Below the pieces are notes generated by a model. It saw only the letters and a program-made list of their open reading frames with translations. It did no database searches and was not told where the DNA came from. The translations under genes were made by a program, and so were the position numbers. A stretch of 64,000 nt of DNA from Ruminobacter sp. (lineage in GTDB: Bacteria; Pseudomonadota; Gammaproteobacteria; Enterobacterales; Succinivibrionaceae), in NCBI GenBank assembly GCA_017940385.1, contig JAGAYS010000057.1:1-64000 (forward strand), read 5' to 3'. Shown here one piece after another: positions 45,744-54,976 of the stretch. Positions within the stretch are counted from its first letter, which is position 1. Each line of letters starts with the position of its first letter.

Positions 45744-46847
45744 CTAGCTTGCTTTTACACGGTTCCAGATTTTTGTCATTTCCTTGTTGATCTTACGAGG
45801 ATGAACCTCAGGAACCCACATCTTCTTCAGCTGTTCTTCAGGAATGTAGATATTAGGATTGTTTCTTACCTTCTCAATTACCATAGGAACGGCAGCCTTA
45901 TTGGCATTATCGTAAGACACATAGGATGAATTCTTGGCTGCTATGTCAGGACGCATGATAAAGTTCATAAATTTATATGCATTTTCAACATGATCGGCAT
46001 CCTTTGGGATGGCAAACATATCGTAGAACATCAGAGCTCCTTCACGAGGAACAAGATACTCAATCTCCACACCGTTCTGAGCTTCTTCCGCCCTGTCTGC
46101 AGCCTGGAGAACGTCTCCTGACCAGCCGAGAGTAATGCAGATATCTCCGTTTGCCAGATCATTTATGTTCTGTGATGAATGGAAATAGGTAACATTAGGA
46201 CGCATTTTAAGCAGTAATTCCTCAGCCTTCTTGTAATCATCAAGATTTGTTGAGTTCGGATCGAGTCCAAGATAGTTAAGCGCAGTAGGGATAACTTCTG
46301 TCGGTGCGTTCAAAACAGCTACACCGCAATCCTTCAGCTTAGAAAGAATTTCCGGTTTGAATATGACATCCCAGGTTTTCATGTCGAAATCCTTACCCAG
46401 ACGTTCTTCTATCATTTTCTTGTTGTAGGCAATACCTGCGGTTCCGACAAAATACGGAATGCCGTGAGCATTATCAGGATCAAGTTTTGCCACAAAACTG
46501 AGCTGAACCGGATCAATATTTGCCAGGTTAGGTAACTTGGACTTATCGAGCTGAAGATATACACCTGCCTTCTGCTGGCGAGCCATAAAATCAAGTCCCG
46601 GAGCTACAATATCATAGCCTGTCTTACCTGAAAGGATCTTTGCATCCAGCACTTCGTTGCTGTCGAAAACGTCATAGACCACCTTGATGCCTGTTTCCTT
46701 TTCAAACATTGGAATAATCTCAGGATCAATGTAGTCACTCCAGTTGTAGATGTTAAGAATCTTTTCCTCTTCAGCGGCAGCTGAATTAAAACCACTCACT
46801 ACGGCAACTGCAGCCACGGCGACTGCTGTCAAAGTTTTTTTGAACAT
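45744..46847 (-). CDS. potF: Putrescine-binding periplasmic protein PotF
   Basis: Periplasmic polyamine-binding component. A signal peptide (FKKTLTAVAVAAVAVVSGFNSAAA) precedes the mature start LNIYNWSDYIDPEIIPMFEK. Several segments match PotF rather than PotD: TGIKVVYDVFDSNEVLDAKI, YFHSSQNINDLANGDICITLGWSGD and SYDNANKAAVPM. ATG 46847 is chosen because AAGGA is 8 bases upstream; the frame is open to 46883. 367 residues, E. coli PotF 370. First gene of potFGHI, 143 bases after mltF. Confidence 0.95.
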   Translation of the reverse strand: MFKKTLTAVAVAAVAVVSGFNSAAAEEEKILNIYNWSDYIDPEIIPMFEKETGIKVVYDVFDSNEVLDAKILSGKTGYDIVAPGLDFMARQQKAGVYLQLDKSKLPNLANIDPVQLSFVAKLDPDNAHGIPYFVGTAGIAYNKKMIEERLGKDFDMKTWDVIFKPEILSKLKDCGVAVLNAPTEVIPTALNYLGLDPNSTNLDDYKKAEELLLKMRPNVTYFHSSQNINDLANGDICITLGWSGDVLQAADRAEEAQNGVEIEYLVPREGALMFYDMFAIPKDADHVENAYKFMNFIMRPDIAAKNSSYVSYDNANKAAVPMVIEKVRNNPNIYIPEEQLKKMWVPEVHPRKINKEMTKIWNRVKAS

Positions 46848-46990
46848 CTCGTAAATCCTTATAACGTCAAAAGGTTCATACAAAAAAACTGCTCCGGAGA
46901 GGTTTCAACATAATTAGGTGATAACCGACCGGCAAGGACAATTGTAATGTAAATTGTTCATAATTTCGCAATTTTTTTATCATTAGCAGA

Positions 46991-48547
46991 TTATTTTTTC
47001 TTCTTTTTATCTCCCTTTTTCTTATCGTTCTTTTCCGTATCAGAAGTCTCTGACTTCGCAATCCCTTTACCATCAGTGATTTCAACCTGTTTTACGACAT
47101 CCTGAGAGGTGCTTCTGTTCTTTTTTGATTTCCCGTCCAGAAGCTCGTAGGCCTTGGTATATGATATGTAAAACTGAGATATGTTCTTAACATAATTAAC
47201 TGTTTCCAAGGCATTGTGCTTTGCGGCAATTCTCTCCACATTGTTAAACCAGACATAATCTTTAAGTCCCTCCTCCCTGGCTTCCATACGGTATCTGGTT
47301 ATCCTTGACGGTCCACTGTTATATGAGGCCAGTGCAAACAGGAGACGATCGCTGTTGCTTATCTGAGGATCACTGAAAAAACTGTCAATCATATAGCGCA
47401 TGTACTTCGTTCCCGCATGTACGTTATTATCCAGGTCGGAAACACTGCTTAAATTGATGTACCATTCACTGGCAGTACTCGGAAGAACCTGCATTATTCC
47501 CACGGCTCCGCGCCTTGACACTACTGACTGATTAAGTGTAGATTCCTGATATGCCTGAGCCATAAGAAGCTTCCAGTCAAGATTGTACCGTTCCCCGTAT
47601 TTTTTGAATATGGTTATGAATTTTTCCAAATCATCCGGTGTTATTCCCAACCAGTCACGACGTTTGGCATAGTGAGATTCATACACCGGTGACGTACGCA
47701 TGTAGCGGTCGTATATCGGTGTACCTTCCTTTGTTCCGTCCCGGTTTTCCCTTAAAAACATATTTATGGCTTTATAAAGCTCGGGGGAATCATGTCTGAT
47801 GGCCCAGGCCAGTGAAGCATTAACTTTAATCGGAATGTCGGTGGCATACTGAACGTTCTTAAACAGCCGGCGCCAGACAACAAGTTTGGAATTATTAATG
47901 ACCGTGGCCTTGATCTCCCCCTTGTCAACCATATCCACCAAATCAGCATCAGTCAGATACTCATCAGCATAGACAATCTTGACCGGAGGGAGTCCCATCG
48001 CACTGAGATAGGTATTAACGTTTTTGAGGCTTTCGGCATAACTGGAACTTTTTCTGACAAGAAAATATCTGCCTGAAAAATCCTTCAGTTCCTTAATCGG
48101 AGACTGATTTTTCGCAACTACCGCGATTTCCTGAACCCACAGTTTTTCCGGAATGGTAAAGTCCACATAACGCTTCAAATAATTGGTGGCCTGCATTCCT
48201 ACGGCGATGTCGCCGTAACCGTCGGCAATGTATTTGACGAATTCATCCTGTCTTACGGGAATAAAATAAAATTTCAGATGCTTGGCTTCAGGATATTTTT
48301 CAGTAAGAAACTTTTTGAATTTATTGAAAAGCGCAACATACAGCCCGTCAGGTTTGCCTTTATTAATAAAAAAACCAACCTGATCGTACGCAACTATGAC
48401 CCTCAGGGACTTGTGTTCAACCATTGAAGACAGATCCCCAAGTCGTTGCTGCGGTTTACCTTCGTCCATCAGCACCCCGTGCGCATTTGAGAATAACGCA
48501 AGGAATGCCAGAAAGACAAACAATCTCGTGAAAATCAATCTAAACAT
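46991..48547 (-). CDS. mltF: Membrane-bound lytic murein transglycosylase MltF
   Basis: Cleaves peptidoglycan glycan strands to 1,6-anhydro products. A signal sequence (residues 1-23) is followed by a solute-binding-protein type 3 regulatory domain (about 45-270) and a GH23 transglycosylase domain with catalytic Glu335 in AQAYQESTLN, then GAVGIMQVLPSTA and ALASYNSGPSRI. The two-domain layout is diagnostic for MltF. The last 45 residues are an unusual Lys-rich tail ending GDKKKKK. 518 residues (same as E. coli MltF). It lacks a clear lipobox cysteine at the signal end. Confidence 0.93.
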   Translation of the reverse strand: MFRLIFTRLFVFLAFLALFSNAHGVLMDEGKPQQRLGDLSSMVEHKSLRVIVAYDQVGFFINKGKPDGLYVALFNKFKKFLTEKYPEAKHLKFYFIPVRQDEFVKYIADGYGDIAVGMQATNYLKRYVDFTIPEKLWVQEIAVVAKNQSPIKELKDFSGRYFLVRKSSSYAESLKNVNTYLSAMGLPPVKIVYADEYLTDADLVDMVDKGEIKATVINNSKLVVWRRLFKNVQYATDIPIKVNASLAWAIRHDSPELYKAINMFLRENRDGTKEGTPIYDRYMRTSPVYESHYAKRRDWLGITPDDLEKFITIFKKYGERYNLDWKLLMAQAYQESTLNQSVVSRRGAVGIMQVLPSTASEWYINLSSVSDLDNNVHAGTKYMRYMIDSFFSDPQISNSDRLLFALASYNSGPSRITRYRMEAREEGLKDYVWFNNVERIAAKHNALETVNYVKNISQFYISYTKAYELLDGKSKKNRSTSQDVVKQVEITDGKGIAKSETSDTEKNDKKKGDKKKKK

Positions 48548-48611
48548 GGCGGCATATCTTCTGAAAATTATTACAGATAAATATCCGTGTGCAGTTACAT
48601 GTCAGAGAATA

Positions 48612-48902
48612 TCAGAGAGACTTGGCCCGCAACTGGAAAATGATGTTTTCGGCAGTACATGAAAATTCTATTCTGACCTTTTTGGTTAAAATACCGTCAC
48701 TTTCCGAATCCTCAGATGTTACTGCTGCTGACTCACAGACTTTTTTTGCCTCTTCGGCATAACGGCCGAATGTACCTTCAACTGAAGCTCGGTCGCCTGT
48801 CAGCTCACATTCAAACACACAGTCATTGTCATTGATTACAGTACCGATTTCCATGGTACAGCCGCATTCGTCGCCACAGTCTTTTAATATGTCATCTGCC
48901 AT
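48612..48902 (-). CDS. YfcZ/YiiS-family protein (DUF406)
   Basis: A 96-residue protein with the DUF406 pattern: a Cys/Asp-rich N terminus (DCGDECGCTMEIGTVINDNDC), then FGRYAEEAKKVCES and a C-terminal FSCTAENIIFQL resembling FACEAEMLIFQL of E. coli YfcZ. Function unknown. ATG 48902 is preceded by AAGGAG at 9 bases; the upstream TTG at 48911 is too close to it. Same strand as mltF, 64 bases upstream. Confidence 0.85.
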   Translation of the reverse strand: MADDILKDCGDECGCTMEIGTVINDNDCVFECELTGDRASVEGTFGRYAEEAKKVCESAAVTSEDSESDGILTKKVRIEFSCTAENIIFQLRAKSL

Positions 48903-49155
48903 ATCTGCCAACTCCTTTAATCTTCCGTAATGTATACAGATACAAAATTGTCATTCTGATACCGATACGATAACAAAACAGTTCCGATTATAAATTTATA
49001 CTAACATAAATAAACAGACAGATAGTAATGGTTCGTCATCATGCAAACAGTTTTGAGAATAAACTCTGAAATTAAGAAAAAACGTTCCATAAAAAATCCT
49101 TTTACGGACACGGATCACGTTTAAAAGCATAAAAGCCGGCTGATATTGTCCGATT

Positions 49156-50079
49156 TCAGCACAACGCCATGGCCGCACCGCATACAATGTTGGCGACTGC
49201 TGCTCCCAATGACGTCTTCTTGAGCATAGGATCAAGCTTCTTTCCTGAATTGGACGGATTTACGCAGTATATGGAAACCGCAATGACGGGAATCATGGAA
49301 ACAAGTACAAGATATCCTGCCGGAGACTTGTCGCTGAAGTGAAAAGAAACTGCTCCGGTCGCACTCAGAACGGAACAGAACAGAAGCCATGCATGGTATA
49401 TTCTTCCGCCCCTCATCCCCATCATGACAACCAGTGAGCGCTTTCCGTTAACCCTGTCGCTTTCATAATCGCGCAGATTATTGACGTTAAGTACAAGCGT
49501 AGCCATAAATCCGGCAGCCGCACCCCACATCATACTTTCCGGGGTAACAGTCCCTGCCAGCATGAAACAGCTTCCCATTACGGATACCAGTCCGAAAAAG
49601 ATGAATACGGAAATATCTCCCAATCCCTTATAACCATATACCAATCCGACCGTATATGTAATGGCTGCAACAACCGACAGTGCACCCAAAATCATGAATA
49701 CGGCCATGCTGGTATAATCAGAACCGAAAGCCAGAATCAACGACAGAAAACCGGTAATAATGGCAGCGATGGCAACGGTAACAATCCCTTTTTTCATTTC
49801 GGACATTGTCATTTCACCACTCTGAATGGCTCTTCTCGGACCAATCCTGTTATCCGAGTCCACACCGGAAACGGCATCTCCGTAATCATTGGCAAAATTG
49901 GACAGGACCTGAAGAAGAACAGCTGTAACCACGATAAGAAATAGAATCAGGGACATCATGACAGGTGAAAAATGACTGTCAGACATTCCAAGAAAACACC
50001 CGGCCAGTACCGCAGACAGGGAAAGAGGAAGTGTTCTGAGTCTCGCCGCAACAATCCACTTTTTTGCATTCATTATCAT
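49156..50079 (-). CDS. menA: 1,4-dihydroxy-2-naphthoate polyprenyltransferase (MenA)
   Basis: Attaches the polyprenyl chain to DHNA in menaquinone synthesis; an integral membrane UbiA-family prenyltransferase. Up to nine transmembrane helices are predicted. The two Asp-rich motifs are NFANDYGDAVSGVDSDNR near residue 63 and NNLRDYESD near 190, plus GPRRAIQSG. 307 residues (E. coli 308). Menaquinone use fits fumarate respiration in anaerobes. It follows rnb after a terminator. Confidence 0.93.
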   Translation of the reverse strand: MIMNAKKWIVAARLRTLPLSLSAVLAGCFLGMSDSHFSPVMMSLILFLIVVTAVLLQVLSNFANDYGDAVSGVDSDNRIGPRRAIQSGEMTMSEMKKGIVTVAIAAIITGFLSLILAFGSDYTSMAVFMILGALSVVAAITYTVGLVYGYKGLGDISVFIFFGLVSVMGSCFMLAGTVTPESMMWGAAAGFMATLVLNVNNLRDYESDRVNGKRSLVVMMGMRGGRIYHAWLLFCSVLSATGAVSFHFSDKSPAGYLVLVSMIPVIAVSIYCVNPSNSGKKLDPMLKKTSLGAAVANIVCGAAMALC

Positions 50080-50097
50080 TTTTCTCCATGTGAAGAA

Positions 50098-50123
50098 CCG
50101 GATACGGCATTTGCCGTATCCGG
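50098..50123 (-). terminator. Hairpin terminator between rnb and menA
   Basis: A perfect 12-bp stem CCGGATACGGCA (50098-50109) with its complement (50112-50123). It sits 30 bases after the rnb stop on the minus strand. No strong T-run follows in either direction, so efficiency is uncertain. Confidence 0.6.
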
Positions 50124-50152
50124 CCCTCTGTATAACTCACGACATCTGATGA

Positions 50153-52240
50153 TTATGATACGCGGACAGGAAGTTCCCCGATGATGGCACGGCTGTCATT
50201 GATTTCCACAATGCGTACCTTTAACTTCTGCCCCAGACGAATCACTGTCTTTTCACCATCCAAAGTCACTACACCGAGTGTATTGTTGCCCTCAATACGT
50301 TTTTTGTCGTTGGCAATCATGCTTGAAGGAACAAATACCCTGGCTCCGTTGTCAAGAAGCATCACCTTGATACCGCCCCTTGACACGTCCATTACCTCAG
50401 CATCAAAAATGGTCTTATTGATATGTGGTCTGAGATAATCCATGTAAAGCCAGTCCTTTACCTGACGTTCTGCTGAGCGATTGTTCTTTTTGGAAAGATT
50501 CATGCTTTCGATAACATCATCGCCGGGAATTCGCGGTTTCTCGGTATTCGCAATGGCACACTTAATCAAACGATGATTAATCATGTCCCCGTATTTTCTG
50601 ATTGGAGATGTCCATGTTGCATAATAATCAAGTCCCATACCGAAATGAGGTCCCGGCACCGGAGACATTTCCGCAAAGGCGGTACACTTGTGAATTCTGG
50701 CATCCAAATAGGATGAATCTGAATCATACAGCCATCTCTTGAGTTTGCAGTAGCCGTCCATTGTTTCAATCTGCTCGATGTCATCTATCGGATACCCGTT
50801 TTCTTCGAGCACCTGGTTTACATCTGCAATTTTTTCATGGTCAAGACCGCTGTGGGTATTGAAAATACCGGCATTGAAATGCTCGGCCAGAAATCTTCCC
50901 GCACATGTATTTGCCAGAATCATTGCCTCTTCAACAATGCCGTTCGCCACTCTCTTATGTACAACCTTAATTTCCTTAAGACCGCCTTTCTCATTAAGCA
51001 CGAATTCATATTCCGGCTTATCCTTGAACACGCAGGTGTGGGTTTTGCGATAGTTGTATCTGGCAATACTGAAATCCCTCAGCATGTCTATCTGTTCCCT
51101 GATAACAGGTGATGGTGTGAACGCAGTCTCCTTGCCCTCAAGAAGATCCGATACCTCATCATAAACAAGCTTTCCATGAGACTTGATTGTGGCCATCATA
51201 AACTCAATCTTCTGATCACTACTGCCATCAGCCTGAATATTGAATTTTCCGACTAACGCATAACGCTCTTCATTTTCCCTCAGCGAACAGAGATCATCAC
51301 TCAGAGTTCTTGTAAGCATAGGGATGTCCCTTCCTGGAAGATATATTGAGAAAGCCCTCTTTGCAGCATAGCTGTCAAGTTCATCATTCTCGTGAATGTA
51401 CCCTGTAGGATCGGCTATCGCCACCCAGAGACACCATCCCCCCTGTGGAAGACGTTCGATATAAAGGGCATCATCCATATCCTGTGTTTTTGCGGAATCG
51501 ATGGTTACAAACGGCTTACCGGTCAAATCCACTCTGTTTACGGAGCTGTCTTTGTACTCATATGACGGCAGATCGTCAGGAGCACTCTTTGGCAAATCAA
51601 GTCCGCGAAGAACGACCCACCATGGAGTCTGTTCATCGTCGGCATGTACAATAAATTCCGTTACTTCAGCCATGTGACCGTTTCTGTTTCCTTCAGCCAT
51701 TGCATGTTTTGTCAATACCGCTATGACCCAGTCCCCCTCGCAAAGAGTAATGCCGCCGGGCACATGATTTACGGCATTGATGTTCATATTGATACACGGA
51801 TGATCCGGTACTACCGTAAGTTTTCCGCCGACATAGGCAACCCTGGCCACAAATCTTGAAAGAAATGGTTCAATCAGACTGATTCTTTCAACACGTGACT
51901 TTTCTCCCTGATATACCACGTATCCGCTGATCTTATCTCCATGCATAAGACCACGCATTTCCTTTGGCGGAATGAAGAAACTTTCTCGGGATTCACTTTC
52001 AAGGAATCCAAAACCGCGTTCGTTAGCCTTAACCACACCCTGTTCAAGAGTTGAATCGGCTTCGGAAGAAATCTTCGGCTTCTGAACATTCTGTCTTATT
52101 TTGTGTTCCCTGTGCCCACCGCGTTCTGAATGAGCACTCTTCTTTTCGGTTGCGACTTCGATGAATTCACCATTTGCCTTTTTTTCATCAATGCTCTGCT
52201 TTTTAAGCTGCATCAGTATGGGATTGTCTTTTAATAACAT
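50153..52240 (-). CDS. rnb: Exoribonuclease II (RNase II)
   Basis: Processive 3'-5' hydrolysis of single-stranded RNA. Cold-shock domains at the N terminus contain GVVKANERGFGFLES; the RNB catalytic domain has IDSAKTQDMDDAL with Asp254, Asp256 and Asp257; the C-terminal S1 domain follows VSRGGIKVMLLDNGA. PWWVVLRG and GPHFGMGLDYYATWTSPIRKYGDM match E. coli RNase II rather than RNase R. It carries an insertion of about 44 basic, charged residues (16-65) relative to E. coli between the first helix and the first CSD. 695 residues (E. coli 644). Promoter candidate just upstream. Confidence 0.93.
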   Translation of the reverse strand: MLLKDNPILMQLKKQSIDEKKANGEFIEVATEKKSAHSERGGHREHKIRQNVQKPKISSEADSTLEQGVVKANERGFGFLESESRESFFIPPKEMRGLMHGDKISGYVVYQGEKSRVERISLIEPFLSRFVARVAYVGGKLTVVPDHPCINMNINAVNHVPGGITLCEGDWVIAVLTKHAMAEGNRNGHMAEVTEFIVHADDEQTPWWVVLRGLDLPKSAPDDLPSYEYKDSSVNRVDLTGKPFVTIDSAKTQDMDDALYIERLPQGGWCLWVAIADPTGYIHENDELDSYAAKRAFSIYLPGRDIPMLTRTLSDDLCSLRENEERYALVGKFNIQADGSSDQKIEFMMATIKSHGKLVYDEVSDLLEGKETAFTPSPVIREQIDMLRDFSIARYNYRKTHTCVFKDKPEYEFVLNEKGGLKEIKVVHKRVANGIVEEAMILANTCAGRFLAEHFNAGIFNTHSGLDHEKIADVNQVLEENGYPIDDIEQIETMDGYCKLKRWLYDSDSSYLDARIHKCTAFAEMSPVPGPHFGMGLDYYATWTSPIRKYGDMINHRLIKCAIANTEKPRIPGDDVIESMNLSKKNNRSAERQVKDWLYMDYLRPHINKTIFDAEVMDVSRGGIKVMLLDNGARVFVPSSMIANDKKRIEGNNTLGVVTLDGEKTVIRLGQKLKVRIVEINDSRAIIGELPVRVS

Positions 52241-52265
52241 GTACCAACCTAAGTAATAAATTTAT

Positions 52266-52274
52266 ATTGTAGCA
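52266..52274 (-). promoter_or_regulatory. Extended -10 promoter candidate for rnb
   Basis: TGCTACAAT on the minus strand: TACAAT (52266-52271) with upstream TGC (52272-52274). The -35 region is poor. The start of transcription would be about 20 bases before ATG 52240. Confidence 0.4.
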
Positions 52275-52486
52275 ACCGCATGAAAACCCTTATTTCGACG
52301 GCATTCTGTTTTATTTTTCCTAATACCTGTCATGCGGCAATGATTATAAAAATCCTGTTTTCTAATTGATCTTTTTTCTTTGTAGGATTTATTTAATTTT
52401 TTTTCGTTTCCAATGAAAGAGTGATTTTATCATATTTCAAAAATCGTCATAACAAATTTATAAGCTGTAAAAAACACATGTGCAGA

Positions 52487-52518
52487 CAAAAAAACAACCG
52501 GCAATAACTGCCAGTTGT
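52487..52518 (-). terminator. Rho-independent terminator after prlC
   Basis: On the minus strand ACAACTGGCA (52509-52518) pairs with TGCCGGTTGT (52494-52503) including one T-G pair, loop of 5, followed by TTTTTTT (52487-52493). Confidence 0.85.
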
Positions 52519-52562
52519 CATAAATACACCAAGTCGTGCATAAACAGCGTGGAATTCACGTT

Positions 52563-54611
52563 TTATTTTCTGATTATGCCGGAATGTCTCAGCAGAGGTT
52601 CAACAGAAGGCTTACGGCCCCTGAAACTGATAAAAAGTTCCATAAAGTCCTTTGAACCGCCATTACTTAAAATGGTTCTGACAAAGTCATTTCCTACCTC
52701 CGGATTAAGAATTCCTTCTTCCTCGAACCTGCTGAAGGCATCCGCGGAAAGAACTTCAGCCCACTTATAGCTGTAATAGCCTGCGGAATATCCCCCTGCA
52801 AAAATATGGGTAAAGCTGTTCTGGAATCTGTTGAAATCAGCAACAGGAATCACGCATACATCCTTTCTGACTTCTTCGATAAGTTCCTGTGCAGGCTTTC
52901 CCATCTTGTACTCAAGGAAACTTCTGAAATCATATATGGAAAACTCAAGCTGTCTAAGCATTGCCATTGCGGAATGATAATTCTTGGACTCCAGAAGCTT
53001 TTTAAGCAGATTTTCCGGTAAAGGTTCATGTGTATCCACATGTCCGGAAATCATGTTCAGCACTTCAGGCTGCCAGGTAAAGTTCTCCATAAACTGGCTT
53101 GGAAGTTCCACGGCATCCCACGGGACCCTGTTGATACCGGAAACCTGACCGATATCAACGGTGGTAAGCATATGATGCAGTGCATGACCGAATTCATGGA
53201 AAAGAGTTTCGACCTCATCATGATTGAGCAGCGCAGGTTTGTCTCCTATAGGAGGCATAAAATTGGCAACTATGTAAGCGATCGGCAGTTGCAGGGTTCC
53301 GTCAGCTCTGTAGCGACGGTCGGCACAGTCATTCATCCATGCTCCGCCTCTCTTTTTCTCTCTGGCATACAGATCCATATAGAATCCGCCAATCAGTTCC
53401 CCATTACGGTAAATGTCGTGATATACCACGTCAGGATGCCACACGGCCACCCCGTAATGCGGTCTGACTTCAACACCGAATATTTTATAGACCAGTGAGA
53501 ATAATCCGCCCACAACCTTATTTAACGGGAAATAAGGACGAATCTGCTCATCGGTAATGGAATATCTTTCCTGCTTCAGCTTTTCACTGAAATAACTGAT
53601 ATCCCACGGTTCAAGTTCATATGTAACCCTGAGTTTTTTGGCATAATCACGTATTTCGGCTATTTCCCTGCGTCCCTGTTCCTTTGACTCATCAACCAGA
53701 CTGTAAAGGAAATTCATCACCTCTTCTGGAGATTTTGCCATCTTTCTGGCAAGTGACATATGCGCAGCTGTCGGGAAACCCAAAAGCTCCGCCTGTTTGT
53801 CGGATAATGCCAGTTCTTCTTCAATTACATCGGTATTATCAAAACGCCCGGCATCAGGACCAAGCTCGGAAGCCCTGGTTACGTACGCCCTGTACATTTC
53901 CTCCCTGAGTGCTCTGTTGTCAGCATACTGCATTACGGGAATATATGACGGATACTGTAACGTAAGCACATAACCTTCAAGATTACGGCTTTCAGCCTCC
54001 TGTTTTGCCAAAGCCCTGGCACTTTCAGGCAATCCGCTCAGTTCTCTTTCATCAGTAATGTGTTTTATGAATGAATTGGTCGCGTCAAGCACGTTATTAC
54101 TGAACTTTGATGACAGTTCTGACAGCTTGGCCTCTATTCCGCCGAAAATTTCCTTTTCATCGTCAGGAAGAGAAATACCGCATAACTCAAAATCCCTGAG
54201 TTCCTCTTCTATGGCCTTCTGCTGAGCCTGACTTAAAAGGGAAAATGAATCGGAGTTCTTTAATCTCAGATACGATCTGTACAAATCCTCGTTCTGTCCC
54301 AACCAGGTATAGAACTCTGAAATCTCGGGAAGAAGCTCATCATGAGCCTGACGCAGTTCCTCGGTATTAACCACGCTGTTCAGATGTCCGACCACGCCCC
54401 AGGCCCTTGACAGCGCGTCCAGACTTTCTTCTATCGGCTTTACAAGGCTGTCCCATGTAGGTTCTGTTTCCTCGTCAGAATTAATATCGGTAATGTAAAT
54501 AACCGTATCCCTGCACTTGTCAATCAGCTGTCTTACCGCCGGACGGATATCGGAGACCTTAATCTTGTCAAATTCAGGTAACAGCTTCATATTTAATAAA
54601 GGATTTGCCAT
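52563..54611 (-). CDS. prlC: Oligopeptidase A (PrlC)
   Basis: A cytosolic M3 zinc metallopeptidase degrading oligopeptides and signal peptides. The zinc site HEFGH is at residues 472-476 with the downstream glutamate in LPSQFMENF. The N-terminal half is helical as in thimet-like peptidases, and DRRYRADGTLQLPIAYIVANF is typical of PrlC. At 682 residues it matches E. coli PrlC (680). In E. coli rsmJ follows prlC; here prlC stands alone. Confidence 0.95.
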   Translation of the reverse strand: MANPLLNMKLLPEFDKIKVSDIRPAVRQLIDKCRDTVIYITDINSDEETEPTWDSLVKPIEESLDALSRAWGVVGHLNSVVNTEELRQAHDELLPEISEFYTWLGQNEDLYRSYLRLKNSDSFSLLSQAQQKAIEEELRDFELCGISLPDDEKEIFGGIEAKLSELSSKFSNNVLDATNSFIKHITDERELSGLPESARALAKQEAESRNLEGYVLTLQYPSYIPVMQYADNRALREEMYRAYVTRASELGPDAGRFDNTDVIEEELALSDKQAELLGFPTAAHMSLARKMAKSPEEVMNFLYSLVDESKEQGRREIAEIRDYAKKLRVTYELEPWDISYFSEKLKQERYSITDEQIRPYFPLNKVVGGLFSLVYKIFGVEVRPHYGVAVWHPDVVYHDIYRNGELIGGFYMDLYAREKKRGGAWMNDCADRRYRADGTLQLPIAYIVANFMPPIGDKPALLNHDEVETLFHEFGHALHHMLTTVDIGQVSGINRVPWDAVELPSQFMENFTWQPEVLNMISGHVDTHEPLPENLLKKLLESKNYHSAMAMLRQLEFSIYDFRSFLEYKMGKPAQELIEEVRKDVCVIPVADFNRFQNSFTHIFAGGYSAGYYSYKWAEVLSADAFSRFEEEGILNPEVGNDFVRTILSNGGSKDFMELFISFRGRKPSVEPLLRHSGIIRK

Positions 54612-54976
54612 AAATTCCTCACAGACAGTAATATTTTTTCTTCATTGCTGATTATATCAAAAAAAGATTCACACTCGCCTCATTAGATGTGCCGCTGACG
54701 TTAATTGTCAGCGTTTTTGCCGACGCTCTCATGCTTTTTGAAACATTACTCATGATAATCGTCACAAAACCGCCCGGAGATGCATTATTTTTCAATTTTA
54801 AGTAAAAAAGACTATAAAATACGGTGAGGGGCAATGAAACACGGTCTTATTCAAATCACCGTCATCGTGCAACACATGTTATTATTCAGGACAATGCCGG
54901 CGGAAACTCTTATGATGCTCAGCCGGACGTGAATATCGGTATTTAATGGAAACACGGAAAATTAAGGAAATCGGAC
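54612..54976. other. 365-base region between prlC and the unknown membrane protein gene
   Basis: Contains a plus-strand terminator with no gene before it (54693-54718). An A/T-rich TATAAAAT box near 54813-54820 could be the promoter of the downstream plus-strand genes. No ORF here is convincing. Confidence 0.5.
54693..54718 (+). terminator. Orphan plus-strand terminator (possible small RNA end)
   Basis: CGCTGAC (54693-54699) and GTCAGCG (54707-54713), 7-base loop, followed by TTTTT (54714-54718). No plus-strand gene precedes it: prlC is on the other strand and starts at 54611. It may end a short RNA transcribed divergently from prlC. Confidence 0.6.

Larger units (their letters stand above)
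52241..52562. other. 322-base intergenic region between rnb and prlC
   Basis: Very A/T-rich. It contains the rnb promoter candidate at 52266-52274 and the prlC terminator at 52494-52518. No coding or RNA gene is supported in between. Confidence 0.5.

Noticed and set aside
42567-46847. Naming the polyamine operon potABCD
   Set aside because: The binding protein and ATPase match PotF and PotG segments better than PotD and PotA, so potFGHI is used.
54652-54834. 60-codon minus-strand ORF upstream of prlC
   Set aside because: It reads through the orphan terminator stem and has no family resemblance.
54834-54932. 32-codon ORF upstream of the unknown membrane protein
   Set aside because: GAGGGG is too close to the apparent -10 for a usable leader, and the peptide has no protein-like features.
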